The notes below the pieces were generated by a model. The model was not told the DNA's origin. It worked only from the letters and a program-made list of their open reading frames with translations, and did not search any database. A stretch of DNA of 64,000 nucleotides from Burkholderia sp. Ax-1719. Lineage in GTDB: Bacteria; Pseudomonadota; Gammaproteobacteria; Burkholderiales; Burkholderiaceae. Below, in pieces: positions 25,596 through 34,758 of this stretch. The stretch spans positions 434,001 to 498,000 of the forward strand of contig NZ_VWWJ01000002.1 of the NCBI RefSeq assembly GCF_011753055.1, given 5' to 3'. Position 1 is the first letter of the stretch. Every line of letters starts with the position of its first letter. The position numbers and the translations under genes were made by a program.

Positions 25596-26534
25596 ATGGA
25601 GTTCAGGGTTCGGGCGTTGTCCGATGTGCATGATCACTCGCTGGCGGTGAACGGCTGGGAGCAGGTCTATAGCCAGCTTACGCCGGGCCGCTTCGAAAGC
25701 GTCATCATGCAAGCGCAGGCGACCGACTTCCTGTTCTTTCGCGAATCGACCAATCGCAGCGTGGCGCAATCCGGTATTGCGCCACGCGGTTTTGCGTCGA
25801 TTGCCTTGCCGTTGCAGCGACCTGTTTCGGGCACGTTTCAAGGCTGCAGGCTGGATGGTTACGCGCTGTGGCTGCTCGGTCCCGGCGAGGACTTTCGTTT
25901 TTATACGCCTGAAACGATGTATTACCTCGGCGCGAGTATTCCCGCCGACGAAATGCGCGCGCTAGCGGCTTGCGTGCTGGGCGACCGGGCTGCCACGTTG
26001 CTGGATCGCAATCTGCTTCCTGTCGATTCGGAAGAGGGCGAACGCGTGGGCGCGGAGTTGTCACGTTTTCTTGATGCGTTCCGGCAGCAGCCCGAGGCGT
26101 TTGATAACCCCGTCGCGAGCAAGCGCTTTCGCGATGAAATTCTCAGTATGTTGCTGGAGCTTTTTAATCCCGAGTACGCGCAAAAGCGCGACGTCACGCA
26201 TGCGACTTACGCCGAAATCGTCTCTCGTAGCGAACGCATTCTGCAACAGCGCGCCGATGAACCGCAGACGGTACTCGATCTGTGCGTCGCGCTGCGTTGC
26301 AGCCGACGTACGTTGCAGACCAGCTTTCAGCGTGTCGCCAATGTCTCGCCGATCGAATATTTGCGATCTGTGCGTTTGAACGGGGTGCGCCGTTTATTGC
26401 GTTCGACCGGGCAAGATGAATTGATGGTGGGTGATGCCGCCGCGCAATGGGGATTTACGCATCCGAGCTATTTTGCGCGTGAGTATCGCGGGTTGTTTGG
26501 GGAATTGCCTTCGCAGACTTTGCGGAAGGGGTGA
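25596..26534 (+). CDS. AraC-family transcriptional regulator (EutR-like)
   Basis: The 312-residue protein has an N-terminal sensor region (about 1-200) and a C-terminal double helix-turn-helix: VLDLCVALRCSRRTLQTSF, then VGDAAAQWGFTHPSYFAREY with the conserved RGLFGELPSQ ending. The overall layout matches EutR-like AraC proteins that respond to ethanolamine or related amines. GGGAGAGCGGG precedes the ATG. It closes the cupin/oxidase locus and is its likely activator. The inducer is inferred only from context. Confidence 0.92.
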   Translation: MEFRVRALSDVHDHSLAVNGWEQVYSQLTPGRFESVIMQAQATDFLFFRESTNRSVAQSGIAPRGFASIALPLQRPVSGTFQGCRLDGYALWLLGPGEDFRFYTPETMYYLGASIPADEMRALAACVLGDRAATLLDRNLLPVDSEEGERVGAELSRFLDAFRQQPEAFDNPVASKRFRDEILSMLLELFNPEYAQKRDVTHATYAEIVSRSERILQQRADEPQTVLDLCVALRCSRRTLQTSFQRVANVSPIEYLRSVRLNGVRRLLRSTGQDELMVGDAAAQWGFTHPSYFAREYRGLFGELPSQTLRKG

Positions 26535-26560
26535 GTGAGCTTGCGTGCCAAACGCTGTGC

Positions 26561-27811
26561 TCACCCACCCACCGCCCTAAAAACCTGATTCTTCTGCAAC
26601 GTCTGCTCATCGAGCGTATCGGCGTTGTCTTGACCTTCCCGCGCCGCGCTGGTTTCTTCCAGCGCAGGCCCGGTGTAACGCCCGCGCGGGCGAATCACCT
26701 TACCCACCCGCAATTGCTCGATGCAGTGCGCCAGCAAGCCCACGCTGCGCGCCGTCGCGAACAACGCGAACGCAGCGTCGCGCGGCAGATTCAATTGTGC
26801 GGCAAGCACAGCCAGCGCAACGTCGATAGTCGGCTTCAAACCCGTGAGTTTCACCACCTTGGCGATAAACGCGCCAAGCTCGCCGGGCGGCTGCAAGCCA
26901 TCCAGTAGCGCCTCGGCGCGCGGATCGCCATCCGGGTAAAGATCATGTCCAAATCCCGGAATGGGAATGGCCGACTGCAGATGATGCGTGACCACCTGAT
27001 CTGCGCCCAGGCGATTCACATCGTCGAACACCGCGCGCACGCGTCCGGATGCGTCGCCGTGCAGCGGCCCTGAAAACGTCGCCAGACCCGTGAGCAGGCA
27101 GCCCGGCAACGAAGCGCCCGTGGAGGCTGTGATACGCGCCGCAAAGGCCGAACTGGTGATTTCGTGATCGGCGACCAGCACCATGGCTTTGCGGATTAAC
27201 TCCGCGCCGTCAGTTGTCTGTCCCCAACCGCGTGCAAGCCGTTCGTGTAGCGGTATGGCCGCGCCTTCGTTGAGCGCGCCGAATGCCCGCGCGACCGTTG
27301 CGACCAGTTGACCGGCTTCCACATGCAAGGCCGCATCCGTGCGCCCGAGCGTGGAATGGCCGTTCGCTGCGAGCGCCGCCAGTGACGTGAAGGCGCATTG
27401 CCTGCCGCGAGTTTCATAGGGCTGCGCAGGATCGTTGGCTTCAAAGGGAAAAACGACAGGCTCGCGGGCATTCCACAGCAGCGTGGCGACGTCTTCCAGC
27501 GTGGCATGTTGCGCAAGCCGGATGGTGTCGCGCCCGCGATAGTAGGGCCGCCCCTTCGCGAACGTCGTGATACCGCTATAAATGCAGGGCTCCGCGCCGA
27601 ATATCGTGCCCGCTGCGAGCGCCTCGCGCTTGCGTCCCACCTGTTTCTTGCGGCACAGCCGCGCAACATCGTCTGCACGATAGAGGCTTTTTCGCGGATC
27701 GTTCGGGTCGGGCATCACCGCGATATTGCCGCGGCTCGCGTACGCATAAACCGTTTGTGCCTGAACGCCGAGTTGCCGGGTGGCTTCCGTGAGGGTAATC
27801 CAGTTTCGCAT
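26561..27811 (-). CDS. Citrate synthase-family protein with N-terminal DNA-binding-type helix-turn-helix
   Basis: The 416-residue protein starts with a MerR/excisionase-like helix-turn-helix (LTEATRQLGVQAQTVYAYAS, residues 6-25), then a citrate synthase domain. Catalytic positions are kept: His in VADHEITSSAFAAR, His in GPLHGDAS, GFGHDLYPDGDPRAEALL, and Asp in PTIDVALAVL. It could be a methylcitrate/citrate synthase whose helix-turn-helix is structural, or a metabolite-sensing regulator. The start at 27811 is chosen by domain fit; the frame opens to 27877 and neither start has a good ribosome site. It lies downstream of the SDR and MFS genes on the same strand. Confidence 0.83.
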   Translation of the reverse strand: MRNWITLTEATRQLGVQAQTVYAYASRGNIAVMPDPNDPRKSLYRADDVARLCRKKQVGRKREALAAGTIFGAEPCIYSGITTFAKGRPYYRGRDTIRLAQHATLEDVATLLWNAREPVVFPFEANDPAQPYETRGRQCAFTSLAALAANGHSTLGRTDAALHVEAGQLVATVARAFGALNEGAAIPLHERLARGWGQTTDGAELIRKAMVLVADHEITSSAFAARITASTGASLPGCLLTGLATFSGPLHGDASGRVRAVFDDVNRLGADQVVTHHLQSAIPIPGFGHDLYPDGDPRAEALLDGLQPPGELGAFIAKVVKLTGLKPTIDVALAVLAAQLNLPRDAAFALFATARSVGLLAHCIEQLRVGKVIRPRGRYTGPALEETSAAREGQDNADTLDEQTLQKNQVFRAVGG

Positions 27812-27935
27812 AGGAGGGCGCGCGTGCTTGCTAAGCTCGATAAGGGCTGGGCCGGAAACGGCGCAGCCCGCACTCATCTTGACGGCTTTTCAGCGAAAAG
27901 TCATCTCTGCGGGGGGCGTCAGACATGCGCACGCT

Positions 27936-29255
27936 TCACAGTTCGATGCGCGACAGCTTGCCTAACAGTACCGAATACGCCAGCGTGCCGACAAGGCAAA
28001 TCGCGCCCATCAAATTCAATGCCCAGTAGAAGTGGCCCGTGTGCTGCGTGATATAGCCGATCATGAGCGGCGTGGTGACGCCCGCGATATTGGCCGCGAG
28101 ACTGGTGATACTGCTGGTCAAACCCACATACTGGCGCGGTGCGATTTCTGCCACGGCCGCCCACGACATCGAACCCACGCCTTGTGCAAAGAACGCAATG
28201 GTGAGGATCGCAATCACCAGTTCGTTCGATTCGACAAAATTGACGAGTACGATTGACGCGCCGAGCAAGGTGCCGATAATGAGCGGGGTTTTGCGCGCAG
28301 TGGACACCGACACGCCACGCCGAATGAAAAAGTCCGAGAGAAAGCCTGCGCTGAGAATACCCAGTGTCGCGCCCAGAAACGGCATCGCCTGGAATATGCC
28401 GACCTTGATCATCGACATGTGACGCGCCTCGATCAGATACGTCATGAACCACGTCGTAAAGAAAACCAGCAGGGTGTTATTGCAGAACTTGCCCAGACAG
28501 ATTGCCAGAATCTGGCGGTAGCCAAGCAGTTTTAGGGCCATGCGCCAGTTAAATTTGTCGCGCGGTTTGCGGGCGGCAGGCGGCACGCCTTCATTGATGT
28601 GCTGCAATTCCGCAGCATTCACGGCGCGATGTTTAAAGGGATCGCGATAGGTGCGATACCACAGCACGCTAAAGAGCATGCCAAAGCCGCCGGTTACGAA
28701 GAACACCGAGCGCCAGCCATACACCGACGAAATCCACAGCAGTAAGCCCGTGAAAAGCGGCGTGCCGATATATTGGCCCATCACATACACACTGGTTGCG
28801 AAGCCGCGCTCCTGAACCGGAAACCACAACGTTACGGCACGCGTATTGGAAGGAAAAGCGGGTGTTTCGAGCGCGCCCATCGCCAGGCGCGAGCCCAGCA
28901 GCATGTGATAGCCGTTTGCAAAACCCTGAGTGAGCGTGGCGAATGACCAGCCCACGAGTGATAGCGCATATGCAATGCGCGAACCCAATACGTCGGTCAA
29001 CACGCCGCCGGGCACAAGTGCAATCGAATAGGCCAGTCCGAACGCCGCGAACAGTTCGCCCATCTGCATCTTGTTGAGGCCGAGATCCTTCGACAGACCA
29101 GGCGCAACAATGCCGAGCGCGGATCGATCGACGTAATTGAGAATGGTCGCGACGAGCAGCATCGAGAGCACAAAATAGCGGACTTTCGTGCGTTTCGCGC
29201 TGTGCGCGTAGGCCGGAGTGCCCGCCGGCAACGGTTGTTCCTCTGCGTATTTCAT
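27936..29255 (-). CDS. MFS transporter, anion:cation symporter (ACS) family
   Basis: The 439-residue protein has 12 predicted membrane helices. The YFVLSMLLVATILNYVDRSA opening and GLAYSIALVPGGVLTDVLGSR loop (motif A) are typical of the ACS family that takes up hexuronates, glucarate, galactonate, phthalate or tartrate with protons. The ATG at 29255 has GGAG 6 bp upstream and is preferred over 29267. It follows the SDR gene by 57 bp, likely in one operon controlled from the divergent region at 30071-30384. Substrate probably an organic or hydroxy acid handled by the neighbouring dehydrogenases. Confidence 0.92.
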   Translation of the reverse strand: MKYAEEQPLPAGTPAYAHSAKRTKVRYFVLSMLLVATILNYVDRSALGIVAPGLSKDLGLNKMQMGELFAAFGLAYSIALVPGGVLTDVLGSRIAYALSLVGWSFATLTQGFANGYHMLLGSRLAMGALETPAFPSNTRAVTLWFPVQERGFATSVYVMGQYIGTPLFTGLLLWISSVYGWRSVFFVTGGFGMLFSVLWYRTYRDPFKHRAVNAAELQHINEGVPPAARKPRDKFNWRMALKLLGYRQILAICLGKFCNNTLLVFFTTWFMTYLIEARHMSMIKVGIFQAMPFLGATLGILSAGFLSDFFIRRGVSVSTARKTPLIIGTLLGASIVLVNFVESNELVIAILTIAFFAQGVGSMSWAAVAEIAPRQYVGLTSSITSLAANIAGVTTPLMIGYITQHTGHFYWALNLMGAICLVGTLAYSVLLGKLSRIEL

Positions 29256-29311
29256 CGGTGTCTCCATGTCCAGGGCGGCTTTTTGTTATGTAGTCCGCTT
29301 GAATTGACGAA

Positions 29312-30070
29312 CTATCCGCGGCCGACAAACGGCATGGTGGTCGCCATGATGGTCATATTGAGGATGTTGGCGTCGAGCGGCAGCATGGCCATATGCACGA
29401 CCGCGTTGGCGACATGCTCTACGTCCATGCGTGCCTCGGGCGCGGTGCGGCCGTCCGCTTGCAGGACGCCTTGATTCATACGTTCGGTCAGCGGCGTGGC
29501 GGCATTGCCGATGTCGATCTGTCCGCACGCGATATTGAATGCGCGGCCGTCCAGCGCGATCGAGCGCGTGATGCCCGAGATCGCGTGTTTGGTGGCCGAG
29601 TAAGCGATGGTATTGGGCCGCGGCGAATGCGCGGAAATCGAACCGTTATTGATGATCCTGCCGCCCTGCGGCGTTTGCGCTTTCATCAGTCGATATGCGG
29701 CGCGCGCACACAGAAAGACGCCTGTGAGATTGGTCGCCACGACGTCGTTCCAGAGATCGACCGTGTAGTCTTCCAGCGGCACAGCGCCCGCGTTGCGGCC
29801 CGCATTGTTGAACAGCACATCGACGCGTCCGAAGGATCGGGCGATCTGCGCGAATGCCGCGTCGACGGAATCCGCATCGGTCACGTCGGCGGTAAATGGC
29901 TGTGCTTCGCCGCCGATCAGGCCAATGGCTTCCTTCGTTTCCAGCAGGGGTTCGGTTCTGCGCCCGAGCAGCGCAAGCGCGAATCCGGCTTTGGCAAGCG
30001 CGATGGCCGCGCTGCGGCCGATGCCGGACCCCGCGCCCGTGACTACGGCAATTGGCTTCGATGCAGGCAT
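29312..30070 (-). CDS. SDR-family NAD(P) oxidoreductase
   Basis: The 252-residue classical SDR has TGAGSGIG (residues 11-18) for the cofactor, NNAG (88-91) and the triad Ser144, Tyr157 and Lys161 (YSATK). The acidic position after the second strand is replaced by GRRTEP, suggesting NADPH preference. GAGGACGGGAA precedes the ATG at 30070. It is the first gene of the SDR-MFS-citrate synthase transcript, divergent from a 2-hydroxyacid dehydrogenase, and probably interconverts a hydroxy/keto acid with it. Confidence 0.92.
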   Translation of the reverse strand: MPASKPIAVVTGAGSGIGRSAAIALAKAGFALALLGRRTEPLLETKEAIGLIGGEAQPFTADVTDADSVDAAFAQIARSFGRVDVLFNNAGRNAGAVPLEDYTVDLWNDVVATNLTGVFLCARAAYRLMKAQTPQGGRIINNGSISAHSPRPNTIAYSATKHAISGITRSIALDGRAFNIACGQIDIGNAATPLTERMNQGVLQADGRTAPEARMDVEHVANAVVHMAMLPLDANILNMTIMATTMPFVGRG

Positions 30071-30139
30071 TTCCCGTCCTCTCGTCGATTCGGTTGAACA
30101 CGGAAAAAGAATTGCACTCGCGCAATCTGGCAAGCAATC

Positions 30140-30156
30140 TTGATTGGTTGAATCAA
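30140..30156. promoter_or_regulatory. 17-bp inverted repeat, copy 1 (SDR side)
   Basis: TTGATTGGTTGAATCAA has TTGATT and AATCAA as exact inverted arms around a 5-bp centre. It differs from copy 2 (30306-30322) at one base only. It lies about 70-86 bp upstream of the SDR start. Confidence 0.65.
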
Positions 30157-30305
30157 CATCAGAGGGCTTTACAGCCGGGACGCCCATCAGGGATTGTCCT
30201 GATGCGTCGATTTGAGGTGAGGCGCGCGGAACGCGCCATCAGGCACCAGGGCGAATACCAATCCAGCTCATTTTTTTAAGGGCCGAAACGAGTGCGAAGA
30301 ATAAG

Positions 30306-30322
30306 TTGATTGATTGAATCAA
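30306..30322. promoter_or_regulatory. 17-bp inverted repeat, copy 2 (2-hydroxyacid dehydrogenase side)
   Basis: TTGATTGATTGAATCAA has arms TTGATT/AATCAA. It ends 2 bp before the -35 candidate of the hydroxyacid dehydrogenase promoter. The two copies are 166 bp apart, close to 16 helical turns, which would suit looping by one regulator. Confidence 0.65.
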
Positions 30323-30324
30323 GA

Positions 30325-30354
30325 TTGACGCACCAGCGTGCGCGTTCGTAGTCT
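30325..30354 (+). promoter_or_regulatory. Candidate sigma-70 promoter for the 2-hydroxyacid dehydrogenase
   Basis: TTGACG (30325-30330) and TAGTCT (30349-30354) with an 18-bp spacer lie 31 bp before the start codon. The operator copy at 30306-30322 abuts the -35 element. A 10-bp tandem GTCTCTCGAC (30351-30370) overlaps the -10 and is probably incidental. Confidence 0.45.
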
Positions 30355-30384
30355 CTCGACGTCTCTCGACCAAAGGAACGCACC

Positions 30385-31347
30385 ATGCCGGACACTCATC
30401 GCACCAGGCTGCTCATCGCACGCAAGGTTCCCGCCGCCGTCGCCCAAAGAGCGGAAAGTGAATTTCATGCCTACGTGACCGACTCCGATATGGACTCGTG
30501 GTCAGTCGTCGACTTTTGTACGAAGCATGCCTTGCCGGCTGTGCTGGTCGGCAAGAAGTCGGGACTTCAGGCCGAGCACATCGCTGCGTTGCCGGCCTCA
30601 GTGAAGATCATCGCGAATGCGAGTGCGGGCGTCGATCATATGGACGTGAAGGCGGCGCGCGAACGCGGCATTGTCGTCACGAACGCGCCTGATGCGCTGA
30701 CCGAATGCACCGCGGATTTCACCCTGTTGCTCGTGCTGGCGGCGTGCCGTCGCGCCTCGGAATACGAGCGCATCATGCGCGCCGGTTGGGGCAAATCGTT
30801 CGGCATGACCGATATGCTCGGCACGCGCGTGAATGGCAAGACACTCGGGATCGTGGGATTCGGCCGCATCGGTCGCGCAGTGGCGCGACGTGCGCAGGGA
30901 TTCGGGATGCGGGTGATTTACACGGATATCCAGCGCGCCGCGCCCGCTCTGGAAAACGGCGCCACGTACTACGAAAGTCTCGAAGCGATGCTGCCGCACA
31001 GCCAGGTGCTGACGCTGCACGTGCCGGGTGGCGGTGTGCCGATCATGACCCGCAAAGAATTCGGACTGCTACCGAAGGGCGCTGTGTTTGTGAACGCCGC
31101 GCGCGGTGGATTAGTGGATGAAGAGGCACTTTATGCCGCGCTGACTTCAGGTCAACTCTTTAGCGCCGGTCTGGACGTCTATCGTAACGAGCCAAACGTG
31201 GATGCCCGTTTTGCAGGTCTCGACAATGTGTTTCTCTCGCCGCACATGGCGAGCGCCACAATCGAAACGCGCGATCAGATGGGTTTTACCGCGCTGGATA
31301 ACATCGCTGCCGTCCTCGACGGCGGGAGCGCTTTAAATCCGGTTTAA
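30385..31347 (+). CDS. D-isomer-specific 2-hydroxyacid dehydrogenase
   Basis: The 320-residue protein has the catalytic set Arg240 (NAARGGLVDEEAL), Glu269 (YRNEPN) and His287 (LSPHMAS), and the NAD motif GIVGFGRIGRAVARRA around residues 155-170. It resembles glyoxylate/hydroxypyruvate reductase and related catabolic dehydrogenases. AAAGGAACGCACC precedes the ATG. Divergence from an SDR, an ACS-type transporter and a citrate synthase-like gene suggests uptake and oxidation or reduction of a hydroxy acid. Confidence 0.94.
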   Translation: MPDTHRTRLLIARKVPAAVAQRAESEFHAYVTDSDMDSWSVVDFCTKHALPAVLVGKKSGLQAEHIAALPASVKIIANASAGVDHMDVKAARERGIVVTNAPDALTECTADFTLLLVLAACRRASEYERIMRAGWGKSFGMTDMLGTRVNGKTLGIVGFGRIGRAVARRAQGFGMRVIYTDIQRAAPALENGATYYESLEAMLPHSQVLTLHVPGGGVPIMTRKEFGLLPKGAVFVNAARGGLVDEEALYAALTSGQLFSAGLDVYRNEPNVDARFAGLDNVFLSPHMASATIETRDQMGFTALDNIAAVLDGGSALNPV

Positions 31348-31356
31348 AAGCCGATC

Positions 31357-31393
31357 AAGCGCCCGGTGCCGGATCTTTCCGAACCGGGCGCTT
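31357..31393. terminator. Bidirectional hairpin between convergent genes
   Basis: An 11-bp perfect stem AAGCGCCCGGT (31357-31367) / ACCGGGCGCTT (31383-31393), loop 15 nt, sits between the hydroxyacid dehydrogenase stop and the chemoreceptor stop. The flanking T/A runs are short in both directions, so termination strength is uncertain. Confidence 0.6.
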
Positions 31394-31403
31394 AAACAGA
31401 GAT

Positions 31404-32948
31404 TCAGGCAACCTTGAACACGCTGACAGCCTCGCGCAGCGCATCGGTCTGCTCGGTCAAGGACATCGCTGCCGCCGCCGCTTCTTCCACCAGCGCCGCG
31501 TTCTGCTGCGATACCTGATCCATCTGCGAAACCGCGAGATTGACCTGCTCGATGCCGTCGCGCTGTTCTTCGGAGGCGTGGGCGATTTCGGTCATGATGG
31601 TCGTCACGCGGCCAATCGATTCGCCGATTTCGTTCATCGTGGTGCCCGCCGAGCGCACATATTGCGCGCCCGACGCGACGTGTTCGACCGACTCGCCGAT
31701 CAAGGTCTTGATGTCCTTCGCCGCTGCTGCGGAGCGCTGCGCAAGCGAGCGCACTTCGCCCGCGACCACCGCGAAGCCGCGTCCTTCCTCGCCCGCACGC
31801 GCGGCCTCGACCGCCGCATTGAGCGCGAGGATATTGGTCTGGAACGCGATGCCTTCAATGATGCCCGTGATTTCCGCGATCTTTTGCGAACTGCGGTCGA
31901 TACGGTCCATCGTCTGCACGGCATCGCCCACCACCAGCGCGCCGCGCTCGACCACTTCCTGCGCGCTGCCCGCGAGCGATTGCGCGGTGCGCGCGTGTTC
32001 GGTGTTCTGCTTCACGGTCGCGGTCAGTTGCTCCATGCTGGCGGCGGTCTGCTGGATCGAAGCGGCCTGTTCCTCGGTGCGTTGCGAGAGATCGTCGTTG
32101 CCAGCGGCGATCTGGCGCGTCGCGGATGCAATCGATTCCGAGCTATGCGAGACCTTGCGCACCGTGCGTGCAAGCTCTTCCTGCATGGTCTGCAAACCGG
32201 CCACGAGGCGGCCCATTTCGTCCTGCGAGCGCACATCCAGGCGCGCAGTCAGATCGCCCGCGGCGATGCGCTGCAAGGCGCCCAGCACGTTCGCGAGCGG
32301 CGCGGCGATGGCGCGATGCAGCCCAACCGAGCAGACCAGCGCGACGCCAAGGCCCAGCACGATCAACGCGATACTGCCTGCGCGCAATGCTGCGTAGAAG
32401 TCCGTCGCGCCGTCGAAGGTCTGCTGGCCGTGCGCCTTCTGCCATTGTTCCAGCGCCGTCGACGCCTTCGTGAGCGCGACCGACAAGGGCGGAATCTGCT
32501 TCATCGCAATGTCGTCCTGCGCTGTGCGGTCGCCTTGCTTGATGGCGGCCATGAGCGGTTGAATGCCTTGTTCTAGCATCGCGCCCAGGGCAGTCTGAAC
32601 CTGATCGGCGAGCGCCTGCTCATCGGCGTCGTGCGGCAGGGCGCGATAGCTTTCCCACGCCTTGTGCGAGGTGTCGAGGTAGGTTTGCGCCTTGTCGAGC
32701 AGTTGCGGCACGTCGGGCGAATCCGGGTGCAGCAGGATGCGATCGAGCGTCGTGCGCGCGATGGTCAGATTGAGATTCGATTTGCCGATATCGATGGCGG
32801 CGGCAAGCTGGTTCGAATAGGCATAGCCGAGCGCCGCATTCGAATGCGACATGCCGACCAGACCGGCAACGCCGGACGCCACGATCAGCGCGGCCAGTAC
32901 GCCGACTGCAATACGCAGGCGAGCGGAAATAGAGAGTCGGGCAAACAC
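31404..32948 (-). CDS. Methyl-accepting chemotaxis protein (Tar-like)
   Basis: The 514-residue receptor has TM1 at about residues 10-33, a four-helix-bundle-type periplasmic domain (about 34-187) and TM2 at 190-212. A HAMP region ([20 protein letters not shown]) and a full cytoplasmic signalling domain follow, with the tip [20 protein letters not shown]. The start is GTG at 32948 with GGAG 8 bp upstream; the frame continuing to 33236 is not supported. There is no C-terminal CheR/CheB pentapeptide. The ligand is unknown, and no che genes are nearby. Confidence 0.93.
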   Translation of the reverse strand: MFARLSISARLRIAVGVLAALIVASGVAGLVGMSHSNAALGYAYSNQLAAAIDIGKSNLNLTIARTTLDRILLHPDSPDVPQLLDKAQTYLDTSHKAWESYRALPHDADEQALADQVQTALGAMLEQGIQPLMAAIKQGDRTAQDDIAMKQIPPLSVALTKASTALEQWQKAHGQQTFDGATDFYAALRAGSIALIVLGLGVALVCSVGLHRAIAAPLANVLGALQRIAAGDLTARLDVRSQDEMGRLVAGLQTMQEELARTVRKVSHSSESIASATRQIAAGNDDLSQRTEEQAASIQQTAASMEQLTATVKQNTEHARTAQSLAGSAQEVVERGALVVGDAVQTMDRIDRSSQKIAEITGIIEGIAFQTNILALNAAVEAARAGEEGRGFAVVAGEVRSLAQRSAAAAKDIKTLIGESVEHVASGAQYVRSAGTTMNEIGESIGRVTTIMTEIAHASEEQRDGIEQVNLAVSQMDQVSQQNAALVEEAAAAAMSLTEQTDALREAVSVFKVA

Positions 32949-33126
32949 GACGTTAGCTCCAGGCACCCTTATGGGGCGATATTTCGAATATTGGGGATGG
33001 GTGGTCTTGGCGGGCGCGCGTACTGCGGCTGTGCGCGCCCAACTGGTTAACGGCGAGGGGGCGGGGAACTGAAGCGGCGAGGGCGGGAGCGAGCCGCTTA
33101 CTGATTGATCAGACGTTTGCGTAGCG

Positions 33127-33504
33127 TTAATCCGGCTGGCAAAGCTGGAACACATTGCCCTCCGGATCGCACCCATCGCACATCTGATAGGGTAAGCCAT
33201 CGTAGCGCTTGATCTCGCGCATCTGGACGCCGGCATCGATCAGCCTGGTACGCAGCGCGGCAAGCGCCTGCGTCACCTGGAAAACGATCTTCGCATTGGA
33301 ACCAGAACCGCCCGCTGCGCCTGCATGCCGACGATACGGTTCACCCACGCGATGCAACGCAATCTCCACCGCTCCCGCCTGCAATACCGCCCATTCGCCT
33401 GCGACTTCTTCGATGATAGGCAGTCCAAAGTGATCGTGATAAAACGCCTGGAGACGATCGACATCGTGAACATAGAGGATCAGGCGGGTCATCGAAATCG
33501 GCAT
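33127..33504 (-). CDS. VOC-family (glyoxalase/dioxygenase superfamily) protein
   Basis: The 125-residue single-domain protein shows the paired beta-alpha-beta-beta-beta pattern ([20 protein letters not shown] near the N-terminus; [11 protein letters not shown] at the C-terminus). Metal ligand candidates include His50-like and the C-terminal Gln/Glu positions, but the set is not obviously complete. VOC proteins include lyases, dioxygenases and resistance proteins; no function can be assigned. It stands alone upstream of the chemoreceptor. Confidence 0.85.
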   Translation of the reverse strand: MPISMTRLILYVHDVDRLQAFYHDHFGLPIIEEVAGEWAVLQAGAVEIALHRVGEPYRRHAGAAGGSGSNAKIVFQVTQALAALRTRLIDAGVQMREIKRYDGLPYQMCDGCDPEGNVFQLCQPD

Positions 33505-33587
33505 GGCATCTCCGTATCAGCGTCGAAGGTTTCTGGTCAACGCTGATCATAAACGCTCCCGGCCGTATTATTCCGGTCACCAAAACA

Positions 33588-33618
33588 AAACGCCCTGCCG
33601 GTGAACCGGAAGGGCGTT
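33588..33618 (-). terminator. Terminator of the phc-like operon
   Basis: The stem AAACGCCCT-GCCGGT / ACCGG-AAGGGCGTTT (33588-33618) has a 2-nt loop and one bulge. On the minus strand it ends in CGTTTTGTTTTGG, a good U tract. It begins 27 bp after the stop of the last gene of the operon. Confidence 0.75.
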
Positions 33619-33644
33619 TGAAACGGCTGCCGCGTTAATGCTAC

Positions 33645-34655
33645 TCAGCCGATTGCCGGCTCCGAGAAACGCTCGATCCAGAGCGCGAGGCGGTCGGCGG
33701 CGAAACTGTCTGCGCGCGTGCCTGCGCGGCAGACAATGGCATCGCCTTCACGCACGAACTGCAGCGCGCCGCCCGCTTCTTCGAGCCACAGCAGACCGGC
33801 CAGCCAGGCCGCGTGTTCTGCCGAGACCGCCTGACCCACAGGCCGGGTGAGGAATTCGCTCAGCGTGGCGGGCGTGGTCCAGATCAGCGCATCGCCGCCG
33901 CCGCGCACATTGGCGCCCAGGACTTCCGTGAATACCGGCAGGGCATCGGCGGCACCACGCCCGGCATTCTTCGTGCGCAACTCCGCCAGACGCGTGCTGA
34001 CGGCGTGGCCAAAACTGCCGCTGCATTCGCTTTCCGCACGCACCAGATCAGCGTAGTCCATGCGATGCCAGTCGGGCTCGACATTGCGCGTGCCCGCCAG
34101 TTGCGCGCCGGCCAGCCAGGTTTCCACCGGCTGGAAGCGGCCCGGACCGATCAGGCTCGCGCACAGCGTATGCACGATGCCGATGCGGGTGGCCACCGTC
34201 TGCGTCTGCAGCACGCCCAGCTTTTCGCGCACCAACTGGTCGCGTTCCTTGCGCAGCCCCGACAGTTCCAGCGCCTGCTTCATCTCCATACGCAGTGCCG
34301 CGATGTCCCACGGCTTCTTGATGTAGCGATGGATCTGGCCTTGGTTGACGGCTTCGACCGTCTGGTCAAGCTCGGAATACGCGGTCGTCAAAATGCGGAC
34401 GATGTGCGGATAACGCTCGCGCGCATAACGCAGCAGCTCGTTGCCGTATTCGCCCGGCATGCGCTGGTCGGACACCAGCACGGCCAGACTGCTGGCGTGG
34501 GCGTCCAGCAGCGCTTTGCCGTCTTCTACGGACGCGCCCGTAATGACCGGTGCGATCGCGCCAATGGCGCGCTCGAAATATTTGACCGCGGTGGCTTCGT
34601 CATCAACGAACAAAATCGCCGGGGGCGGTGTCTGGTTGGCAATTGCATTGCTCAT
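33645..34655 (-). CDS. phcQ: PhcQ-like response regulator with a novel C-terminal domain
   Basis: The 336-residue protein has a receiver domain (residues 12-135) with Asp18/Asp19, phospho-acceptor Asp63 (VSDQRMPGEYG), Thr90-Thr91 and Lys113 (YIKKPWD). A coiled region follows and then a C-terminal half (about 150-336) that I do not recognise as DNA-binding. In Ralstonia, PhcQ is the response regulator that takes part in transmitting the 3-hydroxy fatty acid methyl ester signal. Here it is the fourth and last gene of the operon, 103 bp after the phcR-like gene, followed by a terminator. The assignment rests on operon order plus domain type. Confidence 0.75.
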   Translation of the reverse strand: MSNAIANQTPPPAILFVDDEATAVKYFERAIGAIAPVITGASVEDGKALLDAHASSLAVLVSDQRMPGEYGNELLRYARERYPHIVRILTTAYSELDQTVEAVNQGQIHRYIKKPWDIAALRMEMKQALELSGLRKERDQLVREKLGVLQTQTVATRIGIVHTLCASLIGPGRFQPVETWLAGAQLAGTRNVEPDWHRMDYADLVRAESECSGSFGHAVSTRLAELRTKNAGRGAADALPVFTEVLGANVRGGGDALIWTTPATLSEFLTRPVGQAVSAEHAAWLAGLLWLEEAGGALQFVREGDAIVCRAGTRADSFAADRLALWIERFSEPAIG

Positions 34656-34758
34656 TGGTAACTCCTGTACTTTCGATCCTTGAATTTTTGGGAATGTCTG
34701 CGTCGCGGTCGTGTCGGCGGCGGAGCGTGTGTAATCAGTGCAATCTGCAGGCGCGGCA

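Noticed and set aside
30351..30370. Tandem GTCTCTCGAC repeat near the hydroxyacid dehydrogenase promoter.
   Set aside because: Only two copies, 10 bp each, overlapping the -10 region; most likely chance or a local slip, not an operator.
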